A DNA stretch of 64,000 bases from Thioclava marina (GCF_002020135.1 NZ_MPZS01000001.1:868001-932000), one strand, 5' to 3'; shown: positions 54,476 to 63,937, counted from the stretch's first letter. Translations and numbers: made by a program. Notes: a model not told the origin generated them from the sequence alone.

Positions 54476-55215
54476 CCACGATCAGCTGCATCATTCCCGC
54501 CTATAACGAGGCACCGCGGATCGGGGCGGTGCTGGATCGCGTGCTGGGGCATCCGCAGATTGCCGAAGTGATCGTGATCGACGACGGTTCGCGCGATGGC
54601 ACGCCCGAGATCGCCGAAGGCTACCGGGACGCCTATCCGCATCTGCGCGTGCTGCGTCAGGCACAGAATGGCGGCAAGACCGCCGCCGTGGCAGCCGGGA
54701 TCGCCGAGGCTACGGGGTCGCATCTGATGCTGCTCGACAGCGATCTTCTGGGGCTGACCCATGGCGATCTCGGCGCGCTGATCGCACCTGTGACCAGTGG
54801 TCAGGCCGATGTCACGATCAGCCTGCGCCGGAACGCGCCACGCACATGGCGGGCGATCGGGCTCGACTACATCTCGGGAGAGCGGGTGATCCCCCGCGAG
54901 ATGCTGGCGACGCGCCTCGACGCGCTGAACGCCCTGCCCCGCTTCGGGCTGGAAGTCTTCATGAACCGTCTCTGGATCGCGGACCGCGCGCGCATCGCCG
55001 TCGTGCATTGGCCCGGCGTCGACAGCCCGATGAAATCGGCCAAGCTCGGGAACTGGCGCGCGGGGCTGGCGGCCGATGCAAGGATGATGCGCGATATCTT
55101 CCGCACCATTGCGCCGCATCGCGCTCTGGTCCAAATCATGACAATGAGAGCTTTGCGGGTGCGGGCGAGCACACATCCCACCCTGCGCACACAAGCGGAA
55201 CGGATGCCGCGCTGA
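54472..55215 (+). CDS. Glycosyltransferase family 2
   Basis: A 247-residue GT-A transferase: ISCIIPAYNEAPRIGAVLDRVL, then EVIVIDDGSRDGTPEIAEGY and NGGKTAAVAAGIAEATGSHLMLLDSDLLGL (the DxD-type DSD motif). No membrane anchor is visible. It overlaps the DedA stop by four bases and ends the plcP-agt-dedA unit, so it may glycosylate the same lipid or a polyprenyl carrier (inference). Confidence 0.85.
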   Translation: MTTISCIIPAYNEAPRIGAVLDRVLGHPQIAEVIVIDDGSRDGTPEIAEGYRDAYPHLRVLRQAQNGGKTAAVAAGIAEATGSHLMLLDSDLLGLTHGDLGALIAPVTSGQADVTISLRRNAPRTWRAIGLDYISGERVIPREMLATRLDALNALPRFGLEVFMNRLWIADRARIAVVHWPGVDSPMKSAKLGNWRAGLAADARMMRDIFRTIAPHRALVQIMTMRALRVRASTHPTLRTQAERMPR

Positions 55216-55248
55216 CGGGTTCGCTCCGAGAGAGAGATCGGAGGCCCC

Positions 55249-56670
55249 ATGTCCCAACATAAACGCGTCGTCATCATCGGCTCCGGCTCGGCCGGGATCT
55301 CGGCCCTGCGCGAAGTGCGCCGCGAGACCGAGGATTTCCTTATCGTGAATGCGGGCGATTGGGGCACGACCTGCGCCGCGCGCGGCTGCATGCCCTCCAA
55401 GGTTCTGATCGAGGCTGCCAATGCCTATCACCGCCGTCACGATTTTGAAGCCTTCGGGATCGGCGGGGCAGACGGGCTGAGCATCGACATCCCCGCCCTG
55501 ATGGAGCGCGTGCGCCGGATGCGCGACGGCTTCACCCGCTCGCCCCGGTCGATCCCCGACAACCTTGGCGACAAGGCGATCTCGGCGCGCGCAAAGCTGC
55601 TCGGGCCGAACCGGGTCGAGATCGAGGGGCATGGCGAGGTGACGGCCGATGCGATCATCCTTGCCACCGGGTCATCCCCCGTGCTTCCCAAGCCGTGGGA
55701 GGCGTTCGGCAACCGCATTCTGACGACCGACACGCTCTTCGAATTGCCCGACCTGCCGCGGCGCATCGCGGTGATCGGCATGGGCGCGATCGGGGTTGAG
55801 CTGGCGCAGGCGATGGCGCGGCTCGGGATCGAGGTGCATGGGTTCGACGCGCTCGACACGATCGCGGGCATGACCGATCCGGAAGTGGGCGCGGTGCTGC
55901 GCGAACGCATCGCCGCCGAGCTGCCGCTGCATCTGGGCGCGGGCGCCGAGATTTCCGAAGGCGACAGCTGCCTGATCGTGAAGGGCGGTGACGGGGTGAG
56001 TTTCGAGGCCGATGCGGTGCTGGCCGCGATGGGGCGCAAACCCAATATCGCGGGTCTGGGACTTGAGAGCCTCGGCGTGCCCCTCAGCGATCGCGGCATG
56101 CCCGAGGTCGATCCCCGCACGATGCGTATCGGCGATCTGCCGGTCTTCATGGCGGGCGACGCGAACGGCATCCGTCCGATCCTGCACGAGGCCGCCGACG
56201 AGGGTCATATCGCGGGCCGCAACGCGCTCGCTGCCAGCGACACCGCCTATTGCCGCCGCACCTCGCTCGCGATTGCCTTCAGCGCGCCGAATGCCGTGCG
56301 CGTGGGCAAGACCTTCAAGGAATTAGAGGGGCAGGAAATCGTAATCGGGGCCGCCGATTTCTCGAAACAGCCGCGCGCGCGGATGGCCGAGACAGCCCAC
56401 GGGATGATCCGCACCTACGCCGAAGCCGGTAGCGGGAAGCTTCTCGGGACCGAGATGGTCCTGCCTGCGGGCGAGCATTTCGCCCATCTCTTCGGCCTCG
56501 CGATCCAGGCGGGGATGGATGTGCATGACATGCTGGCGATGCCCTTCTACCATCCCGTTCTCGAAGAGGGCCTGCGCGGCGCGCTGCGCCAGATCGCGAA
56601 AGAGCTGCCCGATCCGGGACGCTCCGATCTGGCCGATTGCCCCGAGACGGGGCATCCGGCGCTCGATTAA
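55249..56670 (+). CDS. Dihydrolipoyl dehydrogenase-like disulfide oxidoreductase
   Basis: A 473-residue FAD/NAD flavoprotein. FAD motif GSGSAGISALREVR, redox disulfide Cys42/Cys47 (GTTCAARGCMPSK), NAD motif VIGMGAIGVELAQAMARLG, and C-terminal His435/Glu440 (YHPVLEEGLRG). The disulfide is C-A-A-R-G-C where typical dihydrolipoyl dehydrogenases have C-L-N-x-G-C, so the substrate may be another disulfide or metal (STH/mercuric-type). It lies 33 bases after the GT2 gene and converges with the BKACE gene. Confidence 0.85.
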   Translation: MSQHKRVVIIGSGSAGISALREVRRETEDFLIVNAGDWGTTCAARGCMPSKVLIEAANAYHRRHDFEAFGIGGADGLSIDIPALMERVRRMRDGFTRSPRSIPDNLGDKAISARAKLLGPNRVEIEGHGEVTADAIILATGSSPVLPKPWEAFGNRILTTDTLFELPDLPRRIAVIGMGAIGVELAQAMARLGIEVHGFDALDTIAGMTDPEVGAVLRERIAAELPLHLGAGAEISEGDSCLIVKGGDGVSFEADAVLAAMGRKPNIAGLGLESLGVPLSDRGMPEVDPRTMRIGDLPVFMAGDANGIRPILHEAADEGHIAGRNALAASDTAYCRRTSLAIAFSAPNAVRVGKTFKELEGQEIVIGAADFSKQPRARMAETAHGMIRTYAEAGSGKLLGTEMVLPAGEHFAHLFGLAIQAGMDVHDMLAMPFYHPVLEEGLRGALRQIAKELPDPGRSDLADCPETGHPALD

Positions 56671-57419
56671 AGGGCTGCGATGGCGGCCACGCGCGCGGCA
56701 TTGTCGCGCGCTGTGCTGCCGTCTTCCATCACGAGCGAATTCTCGAACCCGACCCGCGCCTTGCCGCCTTTCTCCAACGCATTGCGAAGACAGGCTGTTT
56801 CCCCCTGACCGAAGGCGCAGATCGCCCAATCGGGGGTGATCGCCTCGGCCTGCATCCAGCTCAGGAACGGGTCGAGCATCGCGGGGGTAGAAACCTGCCC
56901 CTCGACATAGCGGCCCATCACGAAGATCAGTTGCAGCCCCGGATCCTGCAGCAGGCGATCGGGCAGCACGCGGGTCAGCGCCTCAGCATCCTCGCGCGAG
57001 TAGAGGATATGCTGGACCCTGACGCCGCGCTCGGCCGCCTCTTCGAAGAATTTCGTGGCCAGCGGCTCGGGATCGCGCAGCATCTCGCGGGTCGAGACCG
57101 AGACCATCTCCGCACCCGAATTCAGCGCCACATAACGCTGATGGCCCGGCTCGTAGCGCCCCGATGCCTCGGTCGTGATCTGGACCGCCATGTCGCCCAA
57201 GCGCGGTCGCAGATGGGCCAGCGCCTCGCGGTAAGCTCCGGTATCCAGCAGATGCCCCTCGGCATCGTCGCGCAGATGCAGGTGCAACGCCCCTGCCCCT
57301 GCGGCTTGGCACGCCAGCGCAGTCTTGGTGATCTCGTCGAGGGAGATCGGCAGCGCCGGGTGATCGACCTTGGTCTTGGTCGCCCCGTTCGGCGCGACCA
57401 TGATGCGCGGCAGGCTCAT
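56667..57419 (-). CDS. Beta-keto acid cleavage enzyme (BKACE, DUF849)
   Basis: A 250-residue TIM-barrel zinc enzyme: IMVAPNGATKTKVDHPALPISLDEITKTALACQAAGAGALHLHLRD. His46 and His48 bind zinc with a later ligand, and Arg50/Asp51 complete the motif. RVGFENSLVMEDG holds the C-terminal acidic residue. BKACEs split a beta-keto acid with acetyl-CoA into acetoacetate and a CoA ester (Kce in lysine fermentation is one). The start overlaps the aminotransferase stop by four bases. Together they suggest amino removal followed by C-C cleavage. Confidence 0.9.
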   Translation of the reverse strand: MSLPRIMVAPNGATKTKVDHPALPISLDEITKTALACQAAGAGALHLHLRDDAEGHLLDTGAYREALAHLRPRLGDMAVQITTEASGRYEPGHQRYVALNSGAEMVSVSTREMLRDPEPLATKFFEEAAERGVRVQHILYSREDAEALTRVLPDRLLQDPGLQLIFVMGRYVEGQVSTPAMLDPFLSWMQAEAITPDWAICAFGQGETACLRNALEKGGKARVGFENSLVMEDGSTARDNAARVAAIAAL

Positions 57420-58738
57420 CCCAGCACACCCCGGATCGCGATGCCGAGCTTGTCCACCAGTTCGCCGATCTGGTCGTCACTGATGATGAAGGGCGGCGCG
57501 AGCAGGATGTGATCGCCCCGCCGCCCGTCGATCGTGCCGCCCATCGGGTAGCAGATCAGCCCGGCCTCGAAGGCCGCTGCCTTGAGCTTCTTGTTCACCG
57601 CCTTGGCCGGGTCCATCGGCGCCTTCGTGGCGCGGTCAGCCACGATCTCGAGCCCGCGGAACATGCCGCGCCCGCGGATATCACCGATATGGGGATGCTG
57701 GCCGAAAGCCTCGCGCAATGCCGCGTCGAGCTTTTCGCCCTGCTGCGCCGCGCGCGCGACCATGCCGCCCTCGGTGAGTTTCTTCACCACCGCATCGCCG
57801 GCGGCGGTCGCGGTCGGGTGGCCGATATAGGTATGACCGTGCTGGAAGAAGCCCGAGCCGTTGACGAAAGCGTCGTAGATCTCGGCGGTACAGAGCGCCG
57901 CGCCGATGGGCTGGTAACCCGCGCCGAGCCCCTTCGCGATGGTGACGATATCGGGCGCGATCCCGTCCTGTTCACAGGCGAACAGGGTGCCGGTCCGGCC
58001 CATGCCGCACATCACCTCGTCGAGGATCAAGAGGATGCCGTATTGGTCGCAAATCTCGCGGATGCGCTTGAAGTAGCCCGGCACCGGCGGCACCGCACCC
58101 ATCGTCGCGCCCACGATAGGCTCGGCAATGAACCCGATGACATTCTCGGCCCCGAGGCGCTGGATTTCCGCCTCCAGCTCATTGGCGACGCGCAGACCGT
58201 ACTTTTCGGAGGTCTCGCCCTCTTCGCGCCAACGGTATTCATGCACGGGCGCGATATGGCTCACATCGATCAGAAGCGGGTTGAACTGCGCGCGGCGCCA
58301 TTCGTTGCCGCCCGCAGCCAGCGCACCCAAGGTGTTGCCGTGATAGGACTGGCGACGCGCGATGAAATGCGACCGGCTCGGCTCACCCTTCTCCACGAAA
58401 TATTGCCGCGCCATCTTCAGCGCGCTCTCCACGGCCTCCGATCCCCCGGAGGTAAAATAGACGCGATCGAGGCTCCCCGGCGCGTGAGCGATGAGCCGAT
58501 CGGCCAGCCGCTCGGCGGGCTCGGAGGTGAAGAAACCGGTATGCGCGAAGGCGATAGCGTCGATCTGGTTCTTGATCGCCGAGATCACGTCGGCGTCAGA
58601 GTGACCGAGGCAGGAGACCGCAGCGCCGCCCGATCCGTCGAGATAACGCTTCCCGTTGGAATCGAAGATGTAGACGCCCTCGCCCTTAACGGCCAAGGGC
58701 GGATTGGACTTCGTATGACGCGGAAATACATGGCTCAT
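57416..58738 (-). CDS. Class III aminotransferase of the BKACE locus
   Basis: A 440-residue PLP enzyme. PLP Lys269 is in IVTIAKGLGAG and Asp240 in LLILDEVMCGMGRTG; YFTSGGSEAVESALKMARQY carries the phosphate-binding serines. It starts MSHVFPRHTKSNPPLAV after GGAGGGACCGAC, and the longer upstream frame lacks homology. It differs in sequence from the beta-alanine enzyme at 36091. The substrate is unknown; it probably removes an amino group to create the keto acid that the coupled BKACE enzyme cleaves. Confidence 0.92.
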   Translation of the reverse strand: MSHVFPRHTKSNPPLAVKGEGVYIFDSNGKRYLDGSGGAAVSCLGHSDADVISAIKNQIDAIAFAHTGFFTSEPAERLADRLIAHAPGSLDRVYFTSGGSEAVESALKMARQYFVEKGEPSRSHFIARRQSYHGNTLGALAAGGNEWRRAQFNPLLIDVSHIAPVHEYRWREEGETSEKYGLRVANELEAEIQRLGAENVIGFIAEPIVGATMGAVPPVPGYFKRIREICDQYGILLILDEVMCGMGRTGTLFACEQDGIAPDIVTIAKGLGAGYQPIGAALCTAEIYDAFVNGSGFFQHGHTYIGHPTATAAGDAVVKKLTEGGMVARAAQQGEKLDAALREAFGQHPHIGDIRGRGMFRGLEIVADRATKAPMDPAKAVNKKLKAAAFEAGLICYPMGGTIDGRRGDHILLAPPFIISDDQIGELVDKLGIAIRGVLG

Positions 58739-58787
58739 GTCGGTCCCTCCTTCGGGACAAGAAAGCGTGAGGATCGCTGACCACAAG

Positions 58788-58805
58788 GTGAAACATATGT
58801 TTTAC
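58788..58805. promoter_or_regulatory. Palindromic operator between aminotransferase and rpiR genes
   Basis: GTGAAACATATGTTTTAC contains the perfect 12-bp palindrome AAACATATGTTT (58791-58802). Two further ATGAAAC units follow at 58819 and 58828. It is a good candidate for the RpiR regulator operator. Confidence 0.6.
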
Positions 58806-58879
58806 GAGTTGACAATATATGAAACAAATGAAACGGTCACTCCAACGCGATAACTGGTGATGGAACCTGGGGAGGAACA

Positions 58880-59743
58880 TTGACCGGCAGCTTCGAACAG
58901 CGTCTGGCCGCACAATATGGAACCCTGTCCACGCGATTGCGTGAGGCGGGAGATTATATTGCGGACAATCCTGTGAACATCGCGACGCGCTCGCTGCGCA
59001 CGCTTGCAGCCGATTCGAAACTTGCCCCGGCCACCTTCACCCGCCTCGCCCATGCGCTCGGCTACGAGAATTTCGAAGAGCTGCGCGAGGTGATGCGCGA
59101 CCAGATCGGACGGCGCGTTCTGCCCTTCGCCGATCGGGCCGACCGCCTGCAAAAGGACGTCTCCGCACCCGACAAGGGATTTCTCAACCGCTATGCCGCT
59201 GCCAGCCAGGCGAATATCGCGGCCCTCGCGGGCATGATCGAACCCGGTCGGCTCGAGGCGGTGGCCGATCGTCTCGCCAAGGCGCGGCGTGTGGTCCTGC
59301 TGGGGGCGCTCGGCTCCACCGGCATCGCTGAATATACCGCCTATATCGCCAATTTCCTGGGCGACAACTGGGAGCTTGCGGCGCGCTCGGGGGCATCGTT
59401 GGGCTCGACCCTTGCCGGGCTCGACGAACGCGATGCGGTTCTGGTCATCACCAAACCGCCCTTCGCACGCTCCTCGATCCGGGGCGCGATTCACGCGCAT
59501 GAGCAAGGCGCCCATGTTACACTGATCACCGACAGCCGCAGCTGTCCGGCGCTGCACGCTGCGGACGAGGTCTTCATCGTCCCCACCGACAGCCCGCATT
59601 TCTACACGAGTTACGTCGCCACGCTGTTCCTGCTCGAAGCAATTCTGGCGCTGGTGGCGAAACGCGCGGGGCCCCGCGCAACCGAACGGATCGCCGAGGT
59701 CGAGAGGCGCAACAGGCTTCTCGAGGAAGTCTACGCCCGCTGA
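58880..59743 (+). CDS. RpiR/MurR-family regulator with SIS domain
   Basis: A 287-residue regulator. Residues about 5-75 are an RpiR HTH (LREAGDYIADNPVNIATRSLRTLAADSKLAPATFTRLAHALGYENFEELREVM). The C-terminal half is a SIS domain (RVVLLGALGSTGIAEYTAYIANFLG; AVLVITKPPFARSSIRGAIHAHEQGAHVTLITDSRSCPAL), normally a sugar-phosphate sensor. A TTG start at 58880 follows GGGGAGG. It is divergent from the aminotransferase-BKACE pair and upstream of the transporter on the same strand, so it likely controls both. Confidence 0.9.
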   Translation: MTGSFEQRLAAQYGTLSTRLREAGDYIADNPVNIATRSLRTLAADSKLAPATFTRLAHALGYENFEELREVMRDQIGRRVLPFADRADRLQKDVSAPDKGFLNRYAAASQANIAALAGMIEPGRLEAVADRLAKARRVVLLGALGSTGIAEYTAYIANFLGDNWELAARSGASLGSTLAGLDERDAVLVITKPPFARSSIRGAIHAHEQGAHVTLITDSRSCPALHAADEVFIVPTDSPHFYTSYVATLFLLEAILALVAKRAGPRATERIAEVERRNRLLEEVYAR

Positions 59744-59793
59744 CCACGGCGCGACCGTAACCCAAGACCCAAAACGACCAACGGGAGTCAGAA

Positions 59794-60768
59794 ATGAAAA
59801 AACTCTTCAAACTCGGCCTTGCTGCCGCTGTCGCGGGGGCGCTGAGCGCACCGATGGCGATGGCGAAGGATGAAACCTTCATCACGATCGGCACCGGCGG
59901 CGTCACGGGTGTCTATTACCCGACCGGCGGCGCGATCTGCCGTCTGATGAACAAGAACCACAAGGAAACCGGCGTGCGCTGCTCGGTCGAGTCGACCGGT
60001 GGTTCGGTCTACAACATCAACACCATCCGCGACGGCGAGCTCGATTTCGGCATCGCCCAGTCGGACTGGCAGTATCACGCCTACAAGGGCGACTCGAAAT
60101 TCGCCGACAAGGGCGCGTTCGAAGGCCTGCGCGCGGTGTTCTCGATCCACCCCGAGCCCTTCACCGTCGTCGCGCGCGCCGATAGCGGCATCAAGAACTT
60201 CGCCGATCTCAAGGGCAAGCGCGTGAACATCGGCAACCCCGGGTCGGGCCAGCGCGGCACGATGGAAGTTCTGATGGACGCGATGGGCTGGAAGACCTCC
60301 GACTTCGCGCTCGCAACCGAGCTGAAGGCCTCGGAGCAGTCCAAGGCGCTGTGCGACAACCAGATCGACGCGATGGTCTACACCGTGGGTCACCCCTCGG
60401 GCTCGATCCAGGAAGCCACGACCTCCTGTGACGCGGTGCTCGTCAACGTGACCGGCGATGCGGTCGACAAGCTCGTCGCCGACAACCCCTATTACGCCAC
60501 CGCGACCATCCCGGGCGGCATGTATCGCGGCAACGCCGATGACGTGCAGACCTTCGGCGTGCGTGCGACGCTGGTCACTTCGGCAGACGAGCCCGATGAT
60601 GTCGTCTACGCTCTGGTGAAATCGGTCTTCGACAATTTCGACGAGTTCAAGAAACTGCACCCGGCCTTCGCGCACCTCACCCCCGAGGAGATGGTGACCC
60701 AAGGTCTTTCGGCACCGATCCATCCGGGCGCTCTGAAATACTACAAAGAAAAGGGTTGGATTAAATAA
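59794..60768 (+). CDS. TAXI-family TRAP transporter substrate-binding protein
   Basis: A 324-residue periplasmic protein. The signal [20 protein letters not shown] ends near AMA-KD. The TAXI core reads [27 protein letters not shown], then [35 protein letters not shown] and [19 protein letters not shown] proteins bind glutamate, oxoglutarate and other acids; the ligand is unknown here. A strong hairpin with a T-run lies between this gene and the permease gene, so the binding protein is probably made in excess. Confidence 0.92.
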   Translation: MKKLFKLGLAAAVAGALSAPMAMAKDETFITIGTGGVTGVYYPTGGAICRLMNKNHKETGVRCSVESTGGSVYNINTIRDGELDFGIAQSDWQYHAYKGDSKFADKGAFEGLRAVFSIHPEPFTVVARADSGIKNFADLKGKRVNIGNPGSGQRGTMEVLMDAMGWKTSDFALATELKASEQSKALCDNQIDAMVYTVGHPSGSIQEATTSCDAVLVNVTGDAVDKLVADNPYYATATIPGGMYRGNADDVQTFGVRATLVTSADEPDDVVYALVKSVFDNFDEFKKLHPAFAHLTPEEMVTQGLSAPIHPGALKYYKEKGWIK

Positions 60769-60782
60769 GCCCTTCACAACTT

Positions 60783-60813
60783 GGGCGGGCGCGCTTGCGT
60801 GCCCGCCCTTTTT
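60783..60813 (+). terminator. Intra-operon terminator/attenuator after TAXI gene
   Basis: GGGCGGGC-GCGCTTGCGT-GCCCGCCC followed by TTTTT, between the TAXI and TRAP permease genes. Such partial terminators let the binding protein outnumber the permease. Confidence 0.85.
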
Positions 60814-60876
60814 CGTTTCGTATTTCAGAATATCCCGCAGTGAGCGGACGGCCGACACGGGCCGCGAGGGGGAACG

Positions 60877-63489
60877 ATGGCGGAAAATCGCGCCTTGAAC
60901 GAACAGGAACTGCAAGAGCTCGTCCAGGCTTCCGACAGCGGGGCACGAAGCCCCAAGGGTTGGGTCGGGCTCATGGTCGCCATCGTGGCGCTGAGCTGGT
61001 CGGTGTTTCAGGTCATGTTGGCCTCGCCGATCGGGCCCTATGTGCTGCCCGGCGATCTGATCAACAACGCGCGCCAGATTCACCTGGCCTATGCGATCTT
61101 CCTCTCGGCGATGGCCTATCCGCTGTTCAAGGGATCCCCCAAGAGCTACGTGCCCTGGTATGACTGGATCCTCGGCGTCGGCGGCGCGCTGCTCGCCATG
61201 TACGGCTATTTCTTCTACCAGAAGATCGTCGACAACGGCGGTCTGGCCGATGCGACCGACGCCTATGTCTCGCTTGTGGGGCTGGTGCTGCTGTTCATCG
61301 CGGCCTATCGCACGCTTGGCCCGGTGATGGTCGGGCTCGCGATCTTCTTCCTGTGCTACGTGTTCTTCGGCTCGTCGGACTTCTTCCCCGAGCAGATCCG
61401 CTGGGCCGGCGCGAGCTTGCGCAAGGCGATGTCGCATATGTGGATCACCTCCGAGGGGGTGTTCGGCATCGCGCTTGGGGTCTCGACCAAGTTCGTCTTC
61501 CTCTTCGTCCTCTTCGGCGCGCTGCTCGAGAAAGCCGGTGCAGGCAACTACTTCATCCAGATGGCATTCGGCGCGCTCGGTCACCTGCGCGGCGGTCCGG
61601 CGAAAGCCGCCGTCGTCGGCTCGGCCGCGACTGGCCTGATCTCGGGATCGTCGATTGCGAACGTGGTCACCACCGGCACCTTCACCATTCCGCTGATGAA
61701 ACGCGTGGGCTTTTCCGCCGAGAAAGCGGGCTCCGTCGAGGTGGCCTCCTCGGTCAACGGCCAGATCATGCCGCCGGTGATGGGCGCTGCCGCCTTCCTG
61801 ATGGTGGAATATGTCGGCATCTCCTACCTGGAGGTCATCAAGCACGCCTTCGTCCCGGCGATCATCTCCTACATCGCGCTGTTCTACATCGTCCACCTCG
61901 AGGCGGTGAAGAGCCGGATGCCGACGATCGGCGACCGCGTGGTCTCGGTCTGGCGCACCGCCTTTGGCATGTTCGCCTTCTTCGCGGGCTTCGCGGCTTT
62001 GTGCTACGCGGTGCAATTCCCCGTGCAGCTGATCACCTCACTCGTGCCTGAAGGCGCGGGGTGGATCCTCGCGGTGCTCGTTGCTTTGGCCTATGTCGCG
62101 CTCGTCTGGATCGCCGCCAAGGCGCCCGAGCTGGAACCCGACGACCCGAATTCGGAAATCGTCAAGCTGCCCGACATCAAGGAGATCTACACCGCGGGCC
62201 TCTATTACCTGCTGCCGATCGTGGTTCTCGTCTACTTCCTGATGATCGAGCGCAAGTCTCCCGGCCTCTCCGCCTTCTGGGCGTCCTTCCTGCTGTTCTT
62301 CATCCTGCTGACCCAGAAACCGCTCAAGGCAATGTTCCGCGGCGAGAGCGCCCCGATGAGTCGCTTCAAGGAGGGTCTGTTCGACCTGATCGGCGGCATG
62401 ATCGACGGCGCACGCAATATGATCGGGATCGGCCTTGCCACCGCCACCGCAGGGATCATCGTGGGCACCGTCTCGCTAACCGGGATCGGTCAGGTGATGG
62501 CGGACTTCGTCGAGTTCCTTTCGGGCGGCAACCTGATCCTGATGCTGATCTTCGTGGCGATCCTGTCGCTGATCCTCGGCATGGGCCTCCCGACCACGGC
62601 GAACTACATCGTGGTCTCCTCGCTGATGGTGGGCGTCGTCGTCCATCTGGGCGCGCAATCGGGCCTGATCGTACCTCTGATCGCGGTGCACCTGTTCGTG
62701 TTCTATTTCGGCATCATGGCCGATGTGACACCACCGGTGGGCCTGGCCTCTTTCGCGGCCGCGGCCGTGTCGGGCGGCGACGCGATCAAGACCGGTTTCA
62801 CCGCCTTCTTCTACAGCCTGCGTACCGTCGCTCTGCCCTTCGTGTTCATCTTCAACACCGACCTGCTGCTGATCAACGTGACCTGGTATCAGGCGATCTT
62901 CGTTTTCATCATCGCCACGATCGGCATCCTCGTCTTCACCGCAGGCACGATGAACTGGTTCATCACTCGCTCGAAGCTCTGGGAAACGGTAGCGCTGCTT
63001 CTGGTCGCCTTCACCCTGTTCCGTCCCGGCTATTTCATGAACATGGTCGAGCCGCCCTATACCGAGATCCCGCCCGCCAACATCGTGCAGCGTCTCGAAA
63101 AGGCGCCGGTCGGGCGAGAGCTGCGTCTCGTCTTCTCGGGCCCGGATTACGACACGGGTGTTGCGAAGGACACGACTGTCCTGGTGAAGGTGCCCGAGGG
63201 TACCAACGGTCAGGAAAAGCTCGACAAGCTTGGCCTGAGCGTGACCGATACCGATGGCAAGATGGTCGCGGACGAGCCGATGTTCGGCACGGAACTGCAA
63301 CAGAAACTGCAGGGCTTCGACTTCTATGGCGATACGCCGGTGACCCTGTCGAATGTGAAGGTGCCCAATGACCAGCTCCCGAAAGAGCTGATGTTCATTC
63401 CCGCCTTCCTGCTGCTCGGCCTCGTCGCCTTCCTGCAATATCGCCGCAAGGAAGACGACGAGGCCTTTGCCCAAGGAGAAACCGCATGA
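60877..63489 (+). CDS. Fused TRAP transporter permease (DctQM type)
   Basis: An 870-residue integral membrane protein combining the small (4-helix) and large (12-helix) TRAP subunits, as usual for TAXI systems. Typical large-subunit parts are KAAVVGSAATGLISGSSIANVVTTGTFTIPLMKRVGF and GMGLPTTANYIVVSSLMVGVVVHLGAQ, then ADVTPPVGLASFAAAAVSGG. A soluble stretch of about 130 residues (RLEKAPVGRELRLVFSGPDYDTG) precedes the last helix. It uses the sodium or proton gradient to import the TAXI-bound acid. The stop overlaps the Usp gene by four bases. Confidence 0.93.
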   Translation: MAENRALNEQELQELVQASDSGARSPKGWVGLMVAIVALSWSVFQVMLASPIGPYVLPGDLINNARQIHLAYAIFLSAMAYPLFKGSPKSYVPWYDWILGVGGALLAMYGYFFYQKIVDNGGLADATDAYVSLVGLVLLFIAAYRTLGPVMVGLAIFFLCYVFFGSSDFFPEQIRWAGASLRKAMSHMWITSEGVFGIALGVSTKFVFLFVLFGALLEKAGAGNYFIQMAFGALGHLRGGPAKAAVVGSAATGLISGSSIANVVTTGTFTIPLMKRVGFSAEKAGSVEVASSVNGQIMPPVMGAAAFLMVEYVGISYLEVIKHAFVPAIISYIALFYIVHLEAVKSRMPTIGDRVVSVWRTAFGMFAFFAGFAALCYAVQFPVQLITSLVPEGAGWILAVLVALAYVALVWIAAKAPELEPDDPNSEIVKLPDIKEIYTAGLYYLLPIVVLVYFLMIERKSPGLSAFWASFLLFFILLTQKPLKAMFRGESAPMSRFKEGLFDLIGGMIDGARNMIGIGLATATAGIIVGTVSLTGIGQVMADFVEFLSGGNLILMLIFVAILSLILGMGLPTTANYIVVSSLMVGVVVHLGAQSGLIVPLIAVHLFVFYFGIMADVTPPVGLASFAAAAVSGGDAIKTGFTAFFYSLRTVALPFVFIFNTDLLLINVTWYQAIFVFIIATIGILVFTAGTMNWFITRSKLWETVALLLVAFTLFRPGYFMNMVEPPYTEIPPANIVQRLEKAPVGRELRLVFSGPDYDTGVAKDTTVLVKVPEGTNGQEKLDKLGLSVTDTDGKMVADEPMFGTELQQKLQGFDFYGDTPVTLSNVKVPNDQLPKELMFIPAFLLLGLVAFLQYRRKEDDEAFAQGETA

Positions 63490-63917
63490 CCAAGACCATT
63501 CTCTGCGCGATCGACATCAACCGCCCCAAGACCGAACGCAAGGTTCTCGAATGGGCGGAGAAACTGGCCACGATGGAGGGCGCCCAGCTCGACGTGATCA
63601 CCGTGGTGCCCGATTACGGATCGGCGGTCGTGGGCGCGTTCTTCTCGGACGATCACACCGCCAAGGCCAAGGAACACGCCCATGACTTGCTCGCAAAATT
63701 CGTGAGCGAGGTGATCGGCGCCGAAGCAAATTCGAAAGTGCGCCATATCGTCGGCGTCGGCACCGCCTATCACGAGATCATCAGCGTCGCGGAAAAGGAC
63801 GGCGCGGATCTGATCGTGCTCGGCGCGCATCGCCCGGATCTCAGCGACTACCTGCTCGGCCCGAATGCCGCGCGCGTGGTGCGCCACTCGAACTGCTCGG
63901 TCTTCGTGGTCCGCTGA
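63486..63917 (+). CDS. TRAP-linked universal stress protein
   Basis: A 143-residue Usp protein: MTKTILCAIDINRPKTERKVLEWAEKLATME, and C-terminal VLGAHRPDLSDYLLGPNAARVVRHSNCSVFVV. In Halomonas TeaABCD, a Usp protein (TeaD) coupled to the TRAP genes controls transport in response to ATP; the same order and overlap are seen here. The Ser/Thr after the final Gly of the nucleotide loop is a Pro (LGPN), so ATP binding may be altered. Confidence 0.88.
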   Translation: MTKTILCAIDINRPKTERKVLEWAEKLATMEGAQLDVITVVPDYGSAVVGAFFSDDHTAKAKEHAHDLLAKFVSEVIGAEANSKVRHIVGVGTAYHEIISVAEKDGADLIVLGAHRPDLSDYLLGPNAARVVRHSNCSVFVVR

Positions 63918-63937
63918 GGTTTCCAGCGACGGCAATT

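Noticed and set aside
59788-62016. A 742-codon minus-strand frame opposite the TAXI/TRAP genes
   Set aside because: Its composition is that of an antisense frame (many His, Arg, Asp) and the plus-strand proteins are clearly real.
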